DNA from: Intestinimonas massiliensis (ex Afouda et al. 2020)
Lineage (GTDB): Bacteria > Bacillota > Clostridia > Oscillospirales > Oscillospiraceae
Length of the DNA: 64,000 bases
Direction of reading: 5' to 3'
Assembly (NCBI RefSeq): GCF_900626285.1
Contig: NZ_LR131147.1
Coordinates: 1,735,654 to 1,799,653, forward strand
The translations under genes and the position numbers were made by a program. This document shows, in pieces, positions 33,955 through 42,380 of this stretch (positions are counted from its first letter, which is position 1; each line of letters starts with the position of its first letter). The notes beneath the pieces were generated by a model. It did no database searches, was not told where the DNA came from, and worked only from the letters and a program-made list of their open reading frames with translations.

Positions 33955-35151
33955 GTGCTTATTCTGCGTGATTTCAAGCGGCTTGCCGCCGCCCTGCTTC
34001 TGGCGGTCCTGGCGGGGTGTGCCGCCCCGGTACCAGCTTCCACACCTGCGCCCACACCCACGCCTGCGCCCACCGTCACCCCCACGCCGGAGCCCACACC
34101 CACGCCCCCCACGGTGGCTACCCTGGCGGTGTGCGGGGACGTGATGAGCCACATGCCGGTGACCCGTGACGCCTGGGACGAGGAGCAGGGCATCTACGAT
34201 TACACCCCCATTTTTGAGCAGGCCCGGCCCTATGTGGAGGGGGCGGACTACGCCGTGGCCAATCTGGAGACCACCCTGTCCGCCGAGGGGCCCTACTCCG
34301 GCTACCCCGCCTTCCGCTCCCCTGCGGCCCTGGCGGACGATTTGAAGGAGCTGGGCTTTGATCTGATGCTCACCGCCAACAACCACTGTCTGGACAAGGG
34401 GTTCAGCGGCCTGGAGGCCACCCTGGACGCCCTGGACGGGGCCGGGCTGGCCCATGTGGGCACCTACGCCTCGGAGGAGGATGCCGCCGCCCCCGTCCAT
34501 CTGGCCGACGTGGGAGGTATCACGGTGGCCTTCCTGGGCTACACCTACGGCACCAACGGCATCCCCCTGCCCAGCGGAAAGGATTGGGCCGTCAGCCTGT
34601 TCAACACCGATTACATGACGGGCCTGTCCACCCCGGACACGGAAAAATTGGAGGCCGACCTGGCCGCCGCCCGGGCCATGGAGCCCGACCTCATCGCCGT
34701 CATGATTCACTGGGGAACGGAATACCGCACCAGGCAGAACAGCTACCAGGAGGAGATTGCCGACCTGCTGATCTCCAATGGGGCCGACCTGGTGCTGGGG
34801 GGCCACTCCCACGTGCCCCAGCCCATGGAGGAGCGCACCGTCACCGGCTGGGACGGGACCGAGCACACCGGGTTCGTATGCTACTCTCTGGGCAACTTCA
34901 TCTCCTCCCAGGTGGACCCCCTCACCGACACCACCGCCGCCCTCACCCTGGAGCTGACGAGGGACAATGAGACCGGGGAGACCGCCGTCACCGGCTGGTC
35001 CTACGCCCCCATGCTGATGGTGCGGCGGGACGGCACCCAGCGGGTCTTTACTCTAACCGACGCCTCGGTGATCCCCGCCGGGGCAGACAGCGCTCTCGTC
35101 CAGCGTTTGGAAGAAACGGAGAAAAATTGTCTGGAAATTTTCGGCTTTTAG
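33955..35151 (+). CDS. CapA-family lipoprotein
   Basis: A protein of about 398 residues with a lipobox (LLAVLAGC, Cys at about 22), a Thr-Pro-rich linker and a PGA_cap-type phosphoesterase-like domain. Family marks are LAVCGDVMSH, VANLETTLS, LTANNHCLDKG, MIHWGTEY and LVLGGHSHVPQP. CapA proteins participate in poly-gamma-glutamate or related capsule metabolism. The start is uncertain: no in-frame ATG exists near the lipoprotein signal. GTG at 33955 is given; ATT 33961 or CTG 33964 would be better spaced from AAAGGAG at 33949. It follows the hydrolase gene by 11 bases. Confidence 0.85.
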   Translation: MLILRDFKRLAAALLLAVLAGCAAPVPASTPAPTPTPAPTVTPTPEPTPTPPTVATLAVCGDVMSHMPVTRDAWDEEQGIYDYTPIFEQARPYVEGADYAVANLETTLSAEGPYSGYPAFRSPAALADDLKELGFDLMLTANNHCLDKGFSGLEATLDALDGAGLAHVGTYASEEDAAAPVHLADVGGITVAFLGYTYGTNGIPLPSGKDWAVSLFNTDYMTGLSTPDTEKLEADLAAARAMEPDLIAVMIHWGTEYRTRQNSYQEEIADLLISNGADLVLGGHSHVPQPMEERTVTGWDGTEHTGFVCYSLGNFISSQVDPLTDTTAALTLELTRDNETGETAVTGWSYAPMLMVRRDGTQRVFTLTDASVIPAGADSALVQRLEETEKNCLEIFGF

Positions 35152-35182
35152 TTTTTTTCGTAGCTTTTTGCCTCTGAATTGT

Positions 35183-35243
35183 AACCTCCTTTGTCACCCT
35201 TTGTACCGGTATCCATGGTACCATAGGGGTGACAAAGGAGGTT
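35183..35243 (+). promoter_or_regulatory. Hairpin that buries the ribosome binding site of the next gene
   Basis: A perfect 17-bp inverted repeat (35183-35199 with 35227-35243) contains the whole AAAGGAGG site of the lipoprotein gene in its right arm and the complementary CCTCCTTT in its left arm. An inner five-base stem (35203-35207 with 35217-35221) extends it. The stem is followed at once by TTTTGTT and then the ATG at 35249, so it has both the look of a terminator and of a translation-blocking structure. Confidence 0.7.
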
Positions 35244-35248
35244 TTGTT

Positions 35249-36247
35249 ATGAAGCGTATGCTTTCCCTTGCGCTGGTCCTGCTGCTTCTGGCGGGCTGCG
35301 GGGCACAGCAGACGCCCCCGGCAGAGGAGGCGCAGGACAGCCCCCAGGCCGCCTCCCTCACCGAGGCGGACATCCGTGCCCGCTATCAAGACGAGGGCTA
35401 TCAGGTCCAGAAGCTCACCCCCTACGGCTCCGACTTCCTGGCGGAGGTCAGCTACGGGACCGACACCGATTTCACCCTGCTGGAGTGGGTATTCGGCGGC
35501 ACCGGCAGGCGGGTGCAGCTCACCGCCATGAGCCAGTTCACCGGCTATGAGATCCTGGACGACGGCCAGGTCCGCTACGCCACCAACGGTATGGATTCCG
35601 GCACCCCCTGGCGGGGCATGCCGGAGGAGGTGACGGTACAGGTGCTGGGGGATGAAAACGGCGTCCTGGTGCCCGGCTGGGCAGAGATCCAGGAGCAGCG
35701 GGACACCGTCTGGCTGGACCCAACCCAGCCTCTGTATATCGGGTCCTTGGAGGAGGGGGGTCCCGTCTTTTCCGACCGGTATGAGCAGGTGTACGACGCC
35801 CGCATCGACGCCGACGGCCTGTCCTTCTCCTTCATCCCCAACGGGGACAGCGAAGAAAAATTCTATTCCTTCTTCCCGGCGGTTACCACCATTCCCGGCT
35901 TCTCCACCTCTTTTGACCCGGACACCGGGGTCTTTACCCTCCGGCTGTACAACACCTGCCTCAGCAGCGGCTCCCCCGGCACCCCGCTGAACGACGATCT
36001 GGCCCTGATGAACTACCCGGAAAACCTGTACCCCTACACCATCCCGGCGGGTTCCCTGGGCCGGGACAGCCACTTCCTCACCGGCGTGGTCATCCGGGAG
36101 GACGGAGCGGACACGGTGGTCACCGCCAAGCTGACCGACCGGGCTTACCGCTTCACCGTGGAGACCTCCAACCTGGGATATGACAATATCCCCAGCTTCC
36201 GGATCCTGTTCCGGGAATATCACAACGATTTGGATGGGAGAGAATAA
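35249..36247 (+). CDS. Lipoprotein of unknown function
   Basis: A 332-residue protein with a clear lipoprotein signal (MKRMLSLALVLLLLAGCG, Cys at 17). The mature part begins with a Gln/Glu/Ala-rich linker and then a mixed alpha/beta region without a family I recognise. The ATG lies eight bases after AAAGGAGG, but that site is locked in the upstream hairpin. It stops one base before the next lipoprotein gene starts, so the two are translationally coupled. Confidence 0.75.
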   Translation: MKRMLSLALVLLLLAGCGAQQTPPAEEAQDSPQAASLTEADIRARYQDEGYQVQKLTPYGSDFLAEVSYGTDTDFTLLEWVFGGTGRRVQLTAMSQFTGYEILDDGQVRYATNGMDSGTPWRGMPEEVTVQVLGDENGVLVPGWAEIQEQRDTVWLDPTQPLYIGSLEEGGPVFSDRYEQVYDARIDADGLSFSFIPNGDSEEKFYSFFPAVTTIPGFSTSFDPDTGVFTLRLYNTCLSSGSPGTPLNDDLALMNYPENLYPYTIPAGSLGRDSHFLTGVVIREDGADTVVTAKLTDRAYRFTVETSNLGYDNIPSFRILFREYHNDLDGRE

Positions 36248-36248
36248 C

Positions 36249-37721
36249 ATGAAACAAGCACTGCTGGGCCTGCTGCTGCCGGCCCTGATCCTTCCCCTGG
36301 CGGGCTGCGCGGAGCAGGCTCCGCCCCCCACATCCCCCACCCCGGCGGCGGAGACCCGTCCCCTCACCCAGGAGGAGATCGACCGGGTCAATGACGCCTT
36401 TCTTCCCCAAACGGTACTGGACAACGTGACATACGCCACACCGGTGAGCGGCTTTTTCACCAGCTATTATGATGACGTAAAGAATCTGGATTTTGCGGAA
36501 TTTCTCCGCTACTTCCCCGGCGACGGTCTGGTGGAGGACGCCGACCAGACGGAGTTTGACGCTCTGGCCGCCCGGCCGGACTTCCTCTTTGCCGAGGAGA
36601 CGGCCTCTCTTGGGTGGACGGCCCCCTCCGATCTGCCCGTGCCCATTCACCGCATCCTCCGCTCTTCCGTGGATGAGACTTTGGAGCGGTACGCCGGTAT
36701 CACCACCACTGATCTGACCAACACAGACGGTACCCTTTATCTGCCGGAATACGACGCCTGGTACACCTTCACCAGCGACTTTGGCCCCGGTACGTTTGTA
36801 TGTGCCGGAGGCCAGGTGGACGAGGCCGCCGGTTCCGCCCTGCTGTGGACCGACACCCGGGAGGATGGCTCCCGCACCGAGCTGTCTCTGGAGCGGGACG
36901 GAGAGGCCTGGCACATCCACTCCTTCCGCAACAACTATCCCGACCCGGAGGGTTCCCTGACGGCGCTGCTCACCGGCCTTCAGAAAGGCGAGGTGGGCGA
37001 GTATACCTGGGGCGGTCTGGAGGAGCAGTACATCTATCCCGACGACCTGGCGGAACTGCTCTGCACCGCGGCAGCCAGCCCTGCGGAGCGGGATTCCCTG
37101 GGCGAGGCCATCCTGTGGACCCTGGATGTGCCCATCATCCCGGCCGCCAACTATTCCGGCAGGGGTACGCTTCACCTGAGCGCCGGGCTGGAAGAAAACA
37201 TGGTGGAGGTATCCGGCCGGGACGGCCTGCCGGCAGGTACCTTGTACCTGGAAAATCAGGAGCTCTATCAGCTGGTCCGTACCAGCCGGGACTATGAGGG
37301 CTTTATCAATGAGACCTACTACGAAAAATACCGGGATATCGTGGACAGCTATTTTGACAGCCGTCTGGAGGAAGTGAAAGACGCCGGGTATGTGTCCTGG
37401 GAGCTGAGCGAGTTCCTGGGCGTGCTGGGTACCACCAAGCAGGACGGAAAGGGCGTCGTGGCCTTCCGGATGAATGCCGCTTTTTCCACCGATCCGCCGG
37501 AGCTGGCCCCTGACCGGATCGCCGGAGGGGCCTACGTGGACAGCCAGCTCCGGGTCCACGGACTGGACTTTCAGAGCGTCTATCTGGTGACCCTGGACAA
37601 TGAGCCCATGGGTATCGCCTTCGGGGATGATATCATCGACTTCATTGACGACCACTGGGGCCAGGATGTGGATCCCGCTGAGCTGCAAGCGGTGATAGAT
37701 GCCTCCGCCCGGAAGGGCTGA
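36249..37721 (+). CDS. Lipoprotein of unknown function
   Basis: A 490-residue protein with a lipoprotein signal (lipobox PLAGC, Cys at about 20) and a Pro/Thr linker (PPPTSPTP). The mature domain is acidic and rich in Tyr, Asp and Glu; I cannot place it in a named family. It begins one base after the preceding lipoprotein gene. Their shared position suggests that they act together at the membrane surface. No hairpin is seen after the stop; the htpG promoter begins 25 bases further on. Confidence 0.75.
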   Translation: MKQALLGLLLPALILPLAGCAEQAPPPTSPTPAAETRPLTQEEIDRVNDAFLPQTVLDNVTYATPVSGFFTSYYDDVKNLDFAEFLRYFPGDGLVEDADQTEFDALAARPDFLFAEETASLGWTAPSDLPVPIHRILRSSVDETLERYAGITTTDLTNTDGTLYLPEYDAWYTFTSDFGPGTFVCAGGQVDEAAGSALLWTDTREDGSRTELSLERDGEAWHIHSFRNNYPDPEGSLTALLTGLQKGEVGEYTWGGLEEQYIYPDDLAELLCTAAASPAERDSLGEAILWTLDVPIIPAANYSGRGTLHLSAGLEENMVEVSGRDGLPAGTLYLENQELYQLVRTSRDYEGFINETYYEKYRDIVDSYFDSRLEEVKDAGYVSWELSEFLGVLGTTKQDGKGVVAFRMNAAFSTDPPELAPDRIAGGAYVDSQLRVHGLDFQSVYLVTLDNEPMGIAFGDDIIDFIDDHWGQDVDPAELQAVIDASARKG

Positions 37722-37745
37722 ATTGTAAACATTTCTTGAACCCCC

Positions 37746-37774
37746 TTGCAATTTTCCATACGAAGGACTATGAT
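37746..37774 (+). promoter_or_regulatory. Sigma-A promoter of htpG
   Basis: TTGCAA (37746-37751) and TATGAT (37769-37774) are separated by 17 bases. The CIRCE operator starts at the next base, so bound repressor would cover the transcription start. Confidence 0.85.
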
Positions 37775-37809
37775 AGCGTTAGCACTCAGATTGTGTGAGT
37801 GCTAACGCT
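37775..37809 (+). promoter_or_regulatory. CIRCE operator (HrcA binding site)
   Basis: The exact CIRCE arrangement TTAGCACTC-N9-GAGTGCTAA lies at 37779-37805 and is extended by four more paired bases on each side. HrcA binds this site and is inactivated by heat shock. In Bacillus htpG is not in the HrcA regulon, so direct CIRCE control here is of note. Confidence 0.96.
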
Positions 37810-37848
37810 ATGTTTATACAGATTGTTTTTATATAGGAGGCATCCACT

Positions 37849-39771
37849 ATGGCAAAGAAACAGTTCAAGGCGGAGTCCAAGCGGCTGCTGGACCTGATGA
37901 TCAACTCCATCTACACCCACAAGGAGATCTTCCTGCGGGAGATCATCTCCAACGCCAGCGACGCCATGGACAAGCTGGCCTACAAGGCCCTCACCGACGA
38001 CAAGGTGGCGGTGGACCGGTCGGAGCTGAAGATCACCCTGACCCCCGACCAGATCGCCCGCACCCTGACCATCAGCGACAACGGCATCGGCATGACCAAG
38101 GAAGAGCTGGAGCAGAACCTGGGCACCATCGCCCGCAGCGGCTCTCTCCAGTTCAAGGAGGAGATGGCCAAGCAGGAGAAGGCCGAGGGGGACACCACCG
38201 ACATCATCGGCCAGTTCGGCGTGGGCTTCTACTCCGCCTTTATGGTGGCCGACCACGTCACCGTCACCTCCAAGGCCTACGGCTCCGACGAGGCCTGGAA
38301 GTGGGAATCCGACGGCGCCGACGGCTACACCATCACCCCCTGCGAGAAGGAGCATGTGGGCACCGACATCGTGCTCCACATCAAGCCCAACACCGAGGAG
38401 GAACACTACGACGAGTATCTGGAGCAGTACCGCCTCAGTGACCTGGTGACCAAGTACTCCGACTATATCCACTACCCCATCGTCATGCTCATGCACAAGT
38501 CCCGCCAGAAGCCCCGTCCGGAGGACGCCGGGGACGACTACAAGCCGGAGTGGGAGGACTACGACGAGTGGGAGACCCTCAACTCCATGGTGCCCCTGTG
38601 GCAGCGGCCCAAGAGCGAGGTCAAGCCGGAGGAGTACAACCAGTTCTACAAGGAGAAGTACGGCGACTGGGAGGACCCGCTGAGCGTGATCCACGTGTCT
38701 GCCGAGGGCACGGTGGAGTACAAGGCCATGCTCTACATCCCCGCCCACGCCCCCTTCGACTTCCACACCCGGGAGTATCAGAAGGGCCTGCAGCTCTACT
38801 CCTCCGGGGTACTCATCATGGACAAGTGCGCCGATCTGCTGCCCGACCACTTCCGGTTCGTCAAGGGCGTGGTGGATTCCCAGGACTTCTCTCTGAACAT
38901 CTCCCGTGAAATGCTCCAGCACACCCGTCAGCTGAAGATCATCGCCACCAACCTGGAGAAGAAGATCAAGGCCGAGCTGCTGCGGCTGCAGAAGGACGAG
39001 CGGGAAAAGTACGAGAAATTCTGGAATGCCTTCGGCATCCAGCTGAAGGTGGGCGTGGTGTCCGACTACGGTGTCCACAAGGATCTGCTGAAGGACCTGC
39101 TGCTGTTCTTCTCCTCCAAGGAGGGCAAGCTCACCACCCTGGCCGAGTACAAGGAGCGGATGCCCGAGGATCAGCCCTATATCTACTACGCCTGCGGCGA
39201 GGACACCAAGCAGCTGGACAAGCTGCCCCAGGCCGAGCGCATCCGGGACAAGGGGTACGAGATCCTCTACCTCACTGACGAGCCCGACCAGTTCGTGGTC
39301 AACGCCCTGGGCGAGGTGGACGGCAAGGCCTTCAAGTCGGTGGACGACGACGACGCCCTGCCTGAGAGTGACGAGGAGAAGGCCGCCCTGGAGCAGCAGG
39401 CGGAGGAGAGCAAGCCGGTGCTGGACTTCCTGAAGGAGACCCTGGGCGACCAGATCAAGGAGGCCCGGATCTCCAAGATCCTGAAGACCGGCGCGGTGTG
39501 CCTCACCGCCGACGGCCCCATCACCCTGGAGATGGAGAAGTATTTCCAGCGGGCCGACCCGGAGCACGCCGGGGAGATGAAGGCCCAGCGGGTGCTGGAG
39601 CTGAACCCCCAGTCCCCCGCCTTTGCCGCCCTGAAGCGGGCGGTGGCCGAGGACAAGGAGCTGGCGGGCAAGTACGCCCAGCTGCTCTACGCCCAGGCCC
39701 AGCTCATCGCCGGTCTGCCTCTGGCCGACCCGGCGGGGTACGCCGACCTGGTGTGCTCCCTGATGAAGTGA
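37849..39771 (+). CDS. htpG: Molecular chaperone HtpG (Hsp90)
   Basis: A 640-residue ATP-dependent chaperone. The GHKL ATPase domain shows EIFLREIISNASDAMDKL, ISDNGIGMTKEEL, GTIARSG and GQFGVGFYSAFMVAD. The middle domain has the KGVVDSQDFSLNISREMLQ stretch with the catalytic arginine. A C-terminal dimerisation region follows. Length is typical of bacterial HtpG. AGGAGG precedes the ATG at 37849. It is a one-gene transcript with a CIRCE operator in front and a terminator behind. Confidence 0.97.
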   Translation: MAKKQFKAESKRLLDLMINSIYTHKEIFLREIISNASDAMDKLAYKALTDDKVAVDRSELKITLTPDQIARTLTISDNGIGMTKEELEQNLGTIARSGSLQFKEEMAKQEKAEGDTTDIIGQFGVGFYSAFMVADHVTVTSKAYGSDEAWKWESDGADGYTITPCEKEHVGTDIVLHIKPNTEEEHYDEYLEQYRLSDLVTKYSDYIHYPIVMLMHKSRQKPRPEDAGDDYKPEWEDYDEWETLNSMVPLWQRPKSEVKPEEYNQFYKEKYGDWEDPLSVIHVSAEGTVEYKAMLYIPAHAPFDFHTREYQKGLQLYSSGVLIMDKCADLLPDHFRFVKGVVDSQDFSLNISREMLQHTRQLKIIATNLEKKIKAELLRLQKDEREKYEKFWNAFGIQLKVGVVSDYGVHKDLLKDLLLFFSSKEGKLTTLAEYKERMPEDQPYIYYACGEDTKQLDKLPQAERIRDKGYEILYLTDEPDQFVVNALGEVDGKAFKSVDDDDALPESDEEKAALEQQAEESKPVLDFLKETLGDQIKEARISKILKTGAVCLTADGPITLEMEKYFQRADPEHAGEMKAQRVLELNPQSPAFAALKRAVAEDKELAGKYAQLLYAQAQLIAGLPLADPAGYADLVCSLMK

Positions 39772-39782
39772 CAAAACTGAGC

Positions 39783-39817
39783 AAAGCCCTCTGGCTGAAC
39801 GGCCAGAGGGCTTTTTT
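39783..39817 (+). terminator. Terminator of htpG
   Basis: A 12-bp stem (39783-39794 with 39803-39814) followed by a run of six T. A second, near-perfect 12-bp GC-rich palindrome (39822-39833 with 39835-39846) follows without a T-run; its role is unclear. Confidence 0.9.
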
Positions 39818-39973
39818 CATGGCCGGCCGCCCCCGGGGCGGCCGGCTTCTCCCGCTCCCTTCAAAAAAATTTTTTATTTTTTTGCATTTGATAAAACCGG
39901 AGGCCGTTCAGCCGTGTCTTAATCCATGTAAGGCCGATTCGAAAAAAATAAAATTTTGAGGAAGGGAGAATTC

Positions 39974-40537
39974 ATGATGAAATGCTTCAACCACATCGAC
40001 CGCGAGGCGGCCGCCACCTGCCAGCACTGCGGCAAAGGGCTCTGCCAGGAGTGCGCCGCCCGGTACACCCCCTGTCTGTGCGAGGACTGCGCCCAGCTGC
40101 TCCGCAAAGAACAGGCCAGCAGGGCGAAGGCGGAGAAAATCGACCGGCGGCAGAGGTACCTGGACGCCCTGGTGGACACCCGCTCCGAGTTCATCCGCAC
40201 CTGTATTTTCGGCGTCATCGTATCGGCGATTCTCTGTTCGCTTTGCCTGCAGGCCTCCAATCCGCCGGGATTCGGAACCATGCTGCTCTATGCCGCTCTG
40301 TTCTTTTTCATCCCCTTCGGCTGGAAGCTTCTGACCTATCTGCAGTCCTTCATTCCCCTGATGATCATCGGCACCATCTGGTTCTGGGTGTTCTGGATCG
40401 TACTCAAGGCGTTCATCAGCATAGTCGTCGGCATCCCGGCGTTCCTCTACCAGCTGTTCAAGACCTTTTTCGTCCAGGGAAAAATCCAGAAGGCCCAGCA
40501 GGAGCTCCAGACGGAAGAGGACGAGGAGATCCTGTGA
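39974..40537 (+). CDS. B-box-type zinc-binding membrane protein
   Basis: A 187-residue protein. The N-terminus is a small zinc-binding module (CFNHIDREAAATCQHCGKGLCQECA...CLCEDC) of the B-box type found in many bacterial membrane proteins of unknown function. After a charged helix there are three or four membrane helices (about 76-150) and an acidic, coiled C-terminus. The start is ATG at 39974 (a second ATG follows at once), preceded by GGGAGAA. It is about 100 bases upstream of the transmembrane sigma factor gene, but a separate promoter lies between them. Confidence 0.72.
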   Translation: MMKCFNHIDREAAATCQHCGKGLCQECAARYTPCLCEDCAQLLRKEQASRAKAEKIDRRQRYLDALVDTRSEFIRTCIFGVIVSAILCSLCLQASNPPGFGTMLLYAALFFFIPFGWKLLTYLQSFIPLMIIGTIWFWVFWIVLKAFISIVVGIPAFLYQLFKTFFVQGKIQKAQQELQTEEDEEIL

Positions 40538-40561
40538 CGAGGGTATCCGGGCGGCGGATGA

Positions 40562-40590
40562 TTGACACTGCCGCAGGGCCTGGCTACAAT
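40562..40590 (+). promoter_or_regulatory. Sigma-A promoter of the transmembrane sigma factor gene
   Basis: TTGACA (40562-40567) and TACAAT (40585-40590) are separated by exactly 17 bases. It lies 45 bases before the start codon. Confidence 0.82.
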
Positions 40591-40634
40591 GTGAACAGAG
40601 AACTGCAGAATCGTCGGAAGGGGATATAGCAACC

Positions 40635-42311
40635 ATGGGAACTGTGGGTATGGCGCCAATGATCCGCCGGTGTCTTGCCGGAGACGCCCAGGCTCAGGAG
40701 AAGCTGATTTTGGCAGCTCAAAACAGGGTGTACTATCACTGCAAGAAGATGCTGAAACAGGAGCAGGACGCTCTGGATGCCACCCAGGAGATCCTGATCC
40801 GTATGCTCACCAAGCTGGACTCCCTGCAGCAGCCGGAGGCCTTCTGGGGATGGCTGTCCGCCATGACGGCCAACTACTGCCGCAATGCGCTGACCAGGAG
40901 CCGTAAGGAAGAGCAGTTTCCGGAGGATGAGGAGGGCAACAGCCTGGCGGACTCCTTCGAGAATCTGGATGAGCAGACGGTGCCGGACAAGGCCCTGGAC
41001 AACGAGGAGACCCGCCGGATGGTCGTGGAACTGGTGGACAACCTCCCGGACGCCCAGCGCCAGTGCGTGCTGATGTTCTATTACGAGGAGATGAGCGTAA
41101 AGGACATCGCCGCCGCCCTGGAGACCTCCGAGGGCACCATCAAAAGCCGCCTGAATTACGCCCGGAAAGCCATCAAGGAAGGGGTGGACCGGTATACGGC
41201 CCAGGGCGTCAAGCTGTACGGCTTCTCTCCCCTGCCTCTTCTGCTGTATTTTCTGCGGAAGGACGCGGCGGCCAGCGGATTGAGCGATGCCGCCGCGCGC
41301 TCCATGGCCCATGCGGTGCTGACCGCTGCCGGGAGCACCGCCGGCGCCGCCGCCGGAACCGCCGCATCCACAGGTGCCGCTGTCTCCCACGGGGCAGGCG
41401 GGCTTCTGGCCCACAAGGGCGCCCTGGCACTGGCGGGTGTGGTCCTGGCCGGAGCCGTGGCAGGCGGGACGGCGCTGTACCACCCGGAACCCCGGAGCAC
41501 GCCCAGCCCGGAGCCGGCGGTGGAAGTTGTGGCGGAGCAGCCCAGTTCCGAACCGGAAGATACATCCACGCCGATACCCACGCCCACAGCCACACCGACC
41601 CCTACGCCGACACCCACACCCACACCCACACCTACGCCTACGCCTACGCCCACACCTACACCCACGACTACGCCTACGCCTACACCGCAACCCACGCCTA
41701 CACCGCAACCCACACCTACACCGGAATCCACACCTACACCGGAATCCACACCCGCTCCGGCCCAGCCGGAGGCAGGGCTCTGGATCTGGCCCAGCGCGCT
41801 GACCACCTATCCGGGCGCCAGCTACCCCTTAAGTGCCAGGGACCCTTTGACCGGGCGGGAAATTACGGACGGAACGGTGACCTGGTCCAGCCAAACGCCG
41901 GAGCTCGCCACCGTGTCAAGCTCCGGCCGGGCCCAGCTCTCCGGTTCCGGAACCGCCTATATCACGGCTTCCTGGAATGGGTACACCGCCCAGGCAAAGG
42001 TGAACATCATACCCCAGGAGGACCAGATCTGGTGTTCCGCAATCGCTACCAGTCTGGACCTGGGCGTGCGGCGGAGCACGACCCTGTATAAAGACATTGC
42101 AGACCAGCACGGCACCGGATATACGGTGAAGTGGAGCGTGGACCATCCCTCCGTTCTCTCCCTGGAGCCCACAGTCAATGCGGAGGGTGAACACAGCGTT
42201 TTCTTTACGGGCCTGGACTATGGGCAGGCAGTCATCACCTGCACCGCCACCTGGCCGGACGGAACGGTGCGGCAGTGTTACTGCTGTGTCTATGTGTATC
42301 CTTCCACTTAA
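40635..42311 (+). CDS. ECF sigma factor fused to a transmembrane, Thr-Pro-rich, Ig-like receptor
   Basis: A single 558-residue frame. Residues about 10-90 are sigma region 2 (DALDATQEILIRMLTKL, AFWGWLSAMTANYCRNAL). Residues about 125-185 are region 4 (LPDAQRQCVLMFYYEEMSVKDIAAAL with helix-turn-helix SEGTIKSRLNYARKAI). An Ala/Gly-rich segment (211-260) leads to one membrane helix (about 262-281). A Thr-Pro repeat stalk (about 312-375) follows, then two beta-rich modules; the first (about 381-467) has BIG2 Ig-like features (ITDGTVTWSSQTPELATV, GTAYITASW). The sigma part would be cytoplasmic and the modules outside. No anti-sigma gene is adjacent. Confidence 0.88.
   Translation: MGTVGMAPMIRRCLAGDAQAQEKLILAAQNRVYYHCKKMLKQEQDALDATQEILIRMLTKLDSLQQPEAFWGWLSAMTANYCRNALTRSRKEEQFPEDEEGNSLADSFENLDEQTVPDKALDNEETRRMVVELVDNLPDAQRQCVLMFYYEEMSVKDIAAALETSEGTIKSRLNYARKAIKEGVDRYTAQGVKLYGFSPLPLLLYFLRKDAAASGLSDAAARSMAHAVLTAAGSTAGAAAGTAASTGAAVSHGAGGLLAHKGALALAGVVLAGAVAGGTALYHPEPRSTPSPEPAVEVVAEQPSSEPEDTSTPIPTPTATPTPTPTPTPTPTPTPTPTPTPTPTTTPTPTPQPTPTPQPTPTPESTPTPESTPAPAQPEAGLWIWPSALTTYPGASYPLSARDPLTGREITDGTVTWSSQTPELATVSSSGRAQLSGSGTAYITASWNGYTAQAKVNIIPQEDQIWCSAIATSLDLGVRRSTTLYKDIADQHGTGYTVKWSVDHPSVLSLEPTVNAEGEHSVFFTGLDYGQAVITCTATWPDGTVRQCYCCVYVYPST
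41568..41757 (+). repeat. Thr-Pro codon repeat tract
   Basis: A degenerate tandem array of the six-base unit encoding Thr-Pro (AC-N CC-N), with later interruptions by Gln and Glu codons. It encodes the extracellular stalk of the transmembrane sigma factor. Such tracts vary in length by replication slippage. Confidence 0.9.
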
Positions 42312-42380
42312 AGGGGCGGGCAAGCCGGCACCGGTCCCATATACGGACAATCCCAACAAAAGAAGAAAGGAGATATTTTT

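Noticed and set aside
41568..41757. A tandem repeat that might be a CRISPR array or minisatellite
   Set aside because: The period is six bases, there are no spacers, and the array stays in frame as Thr-Pro codons of the sigma-fusion protein.
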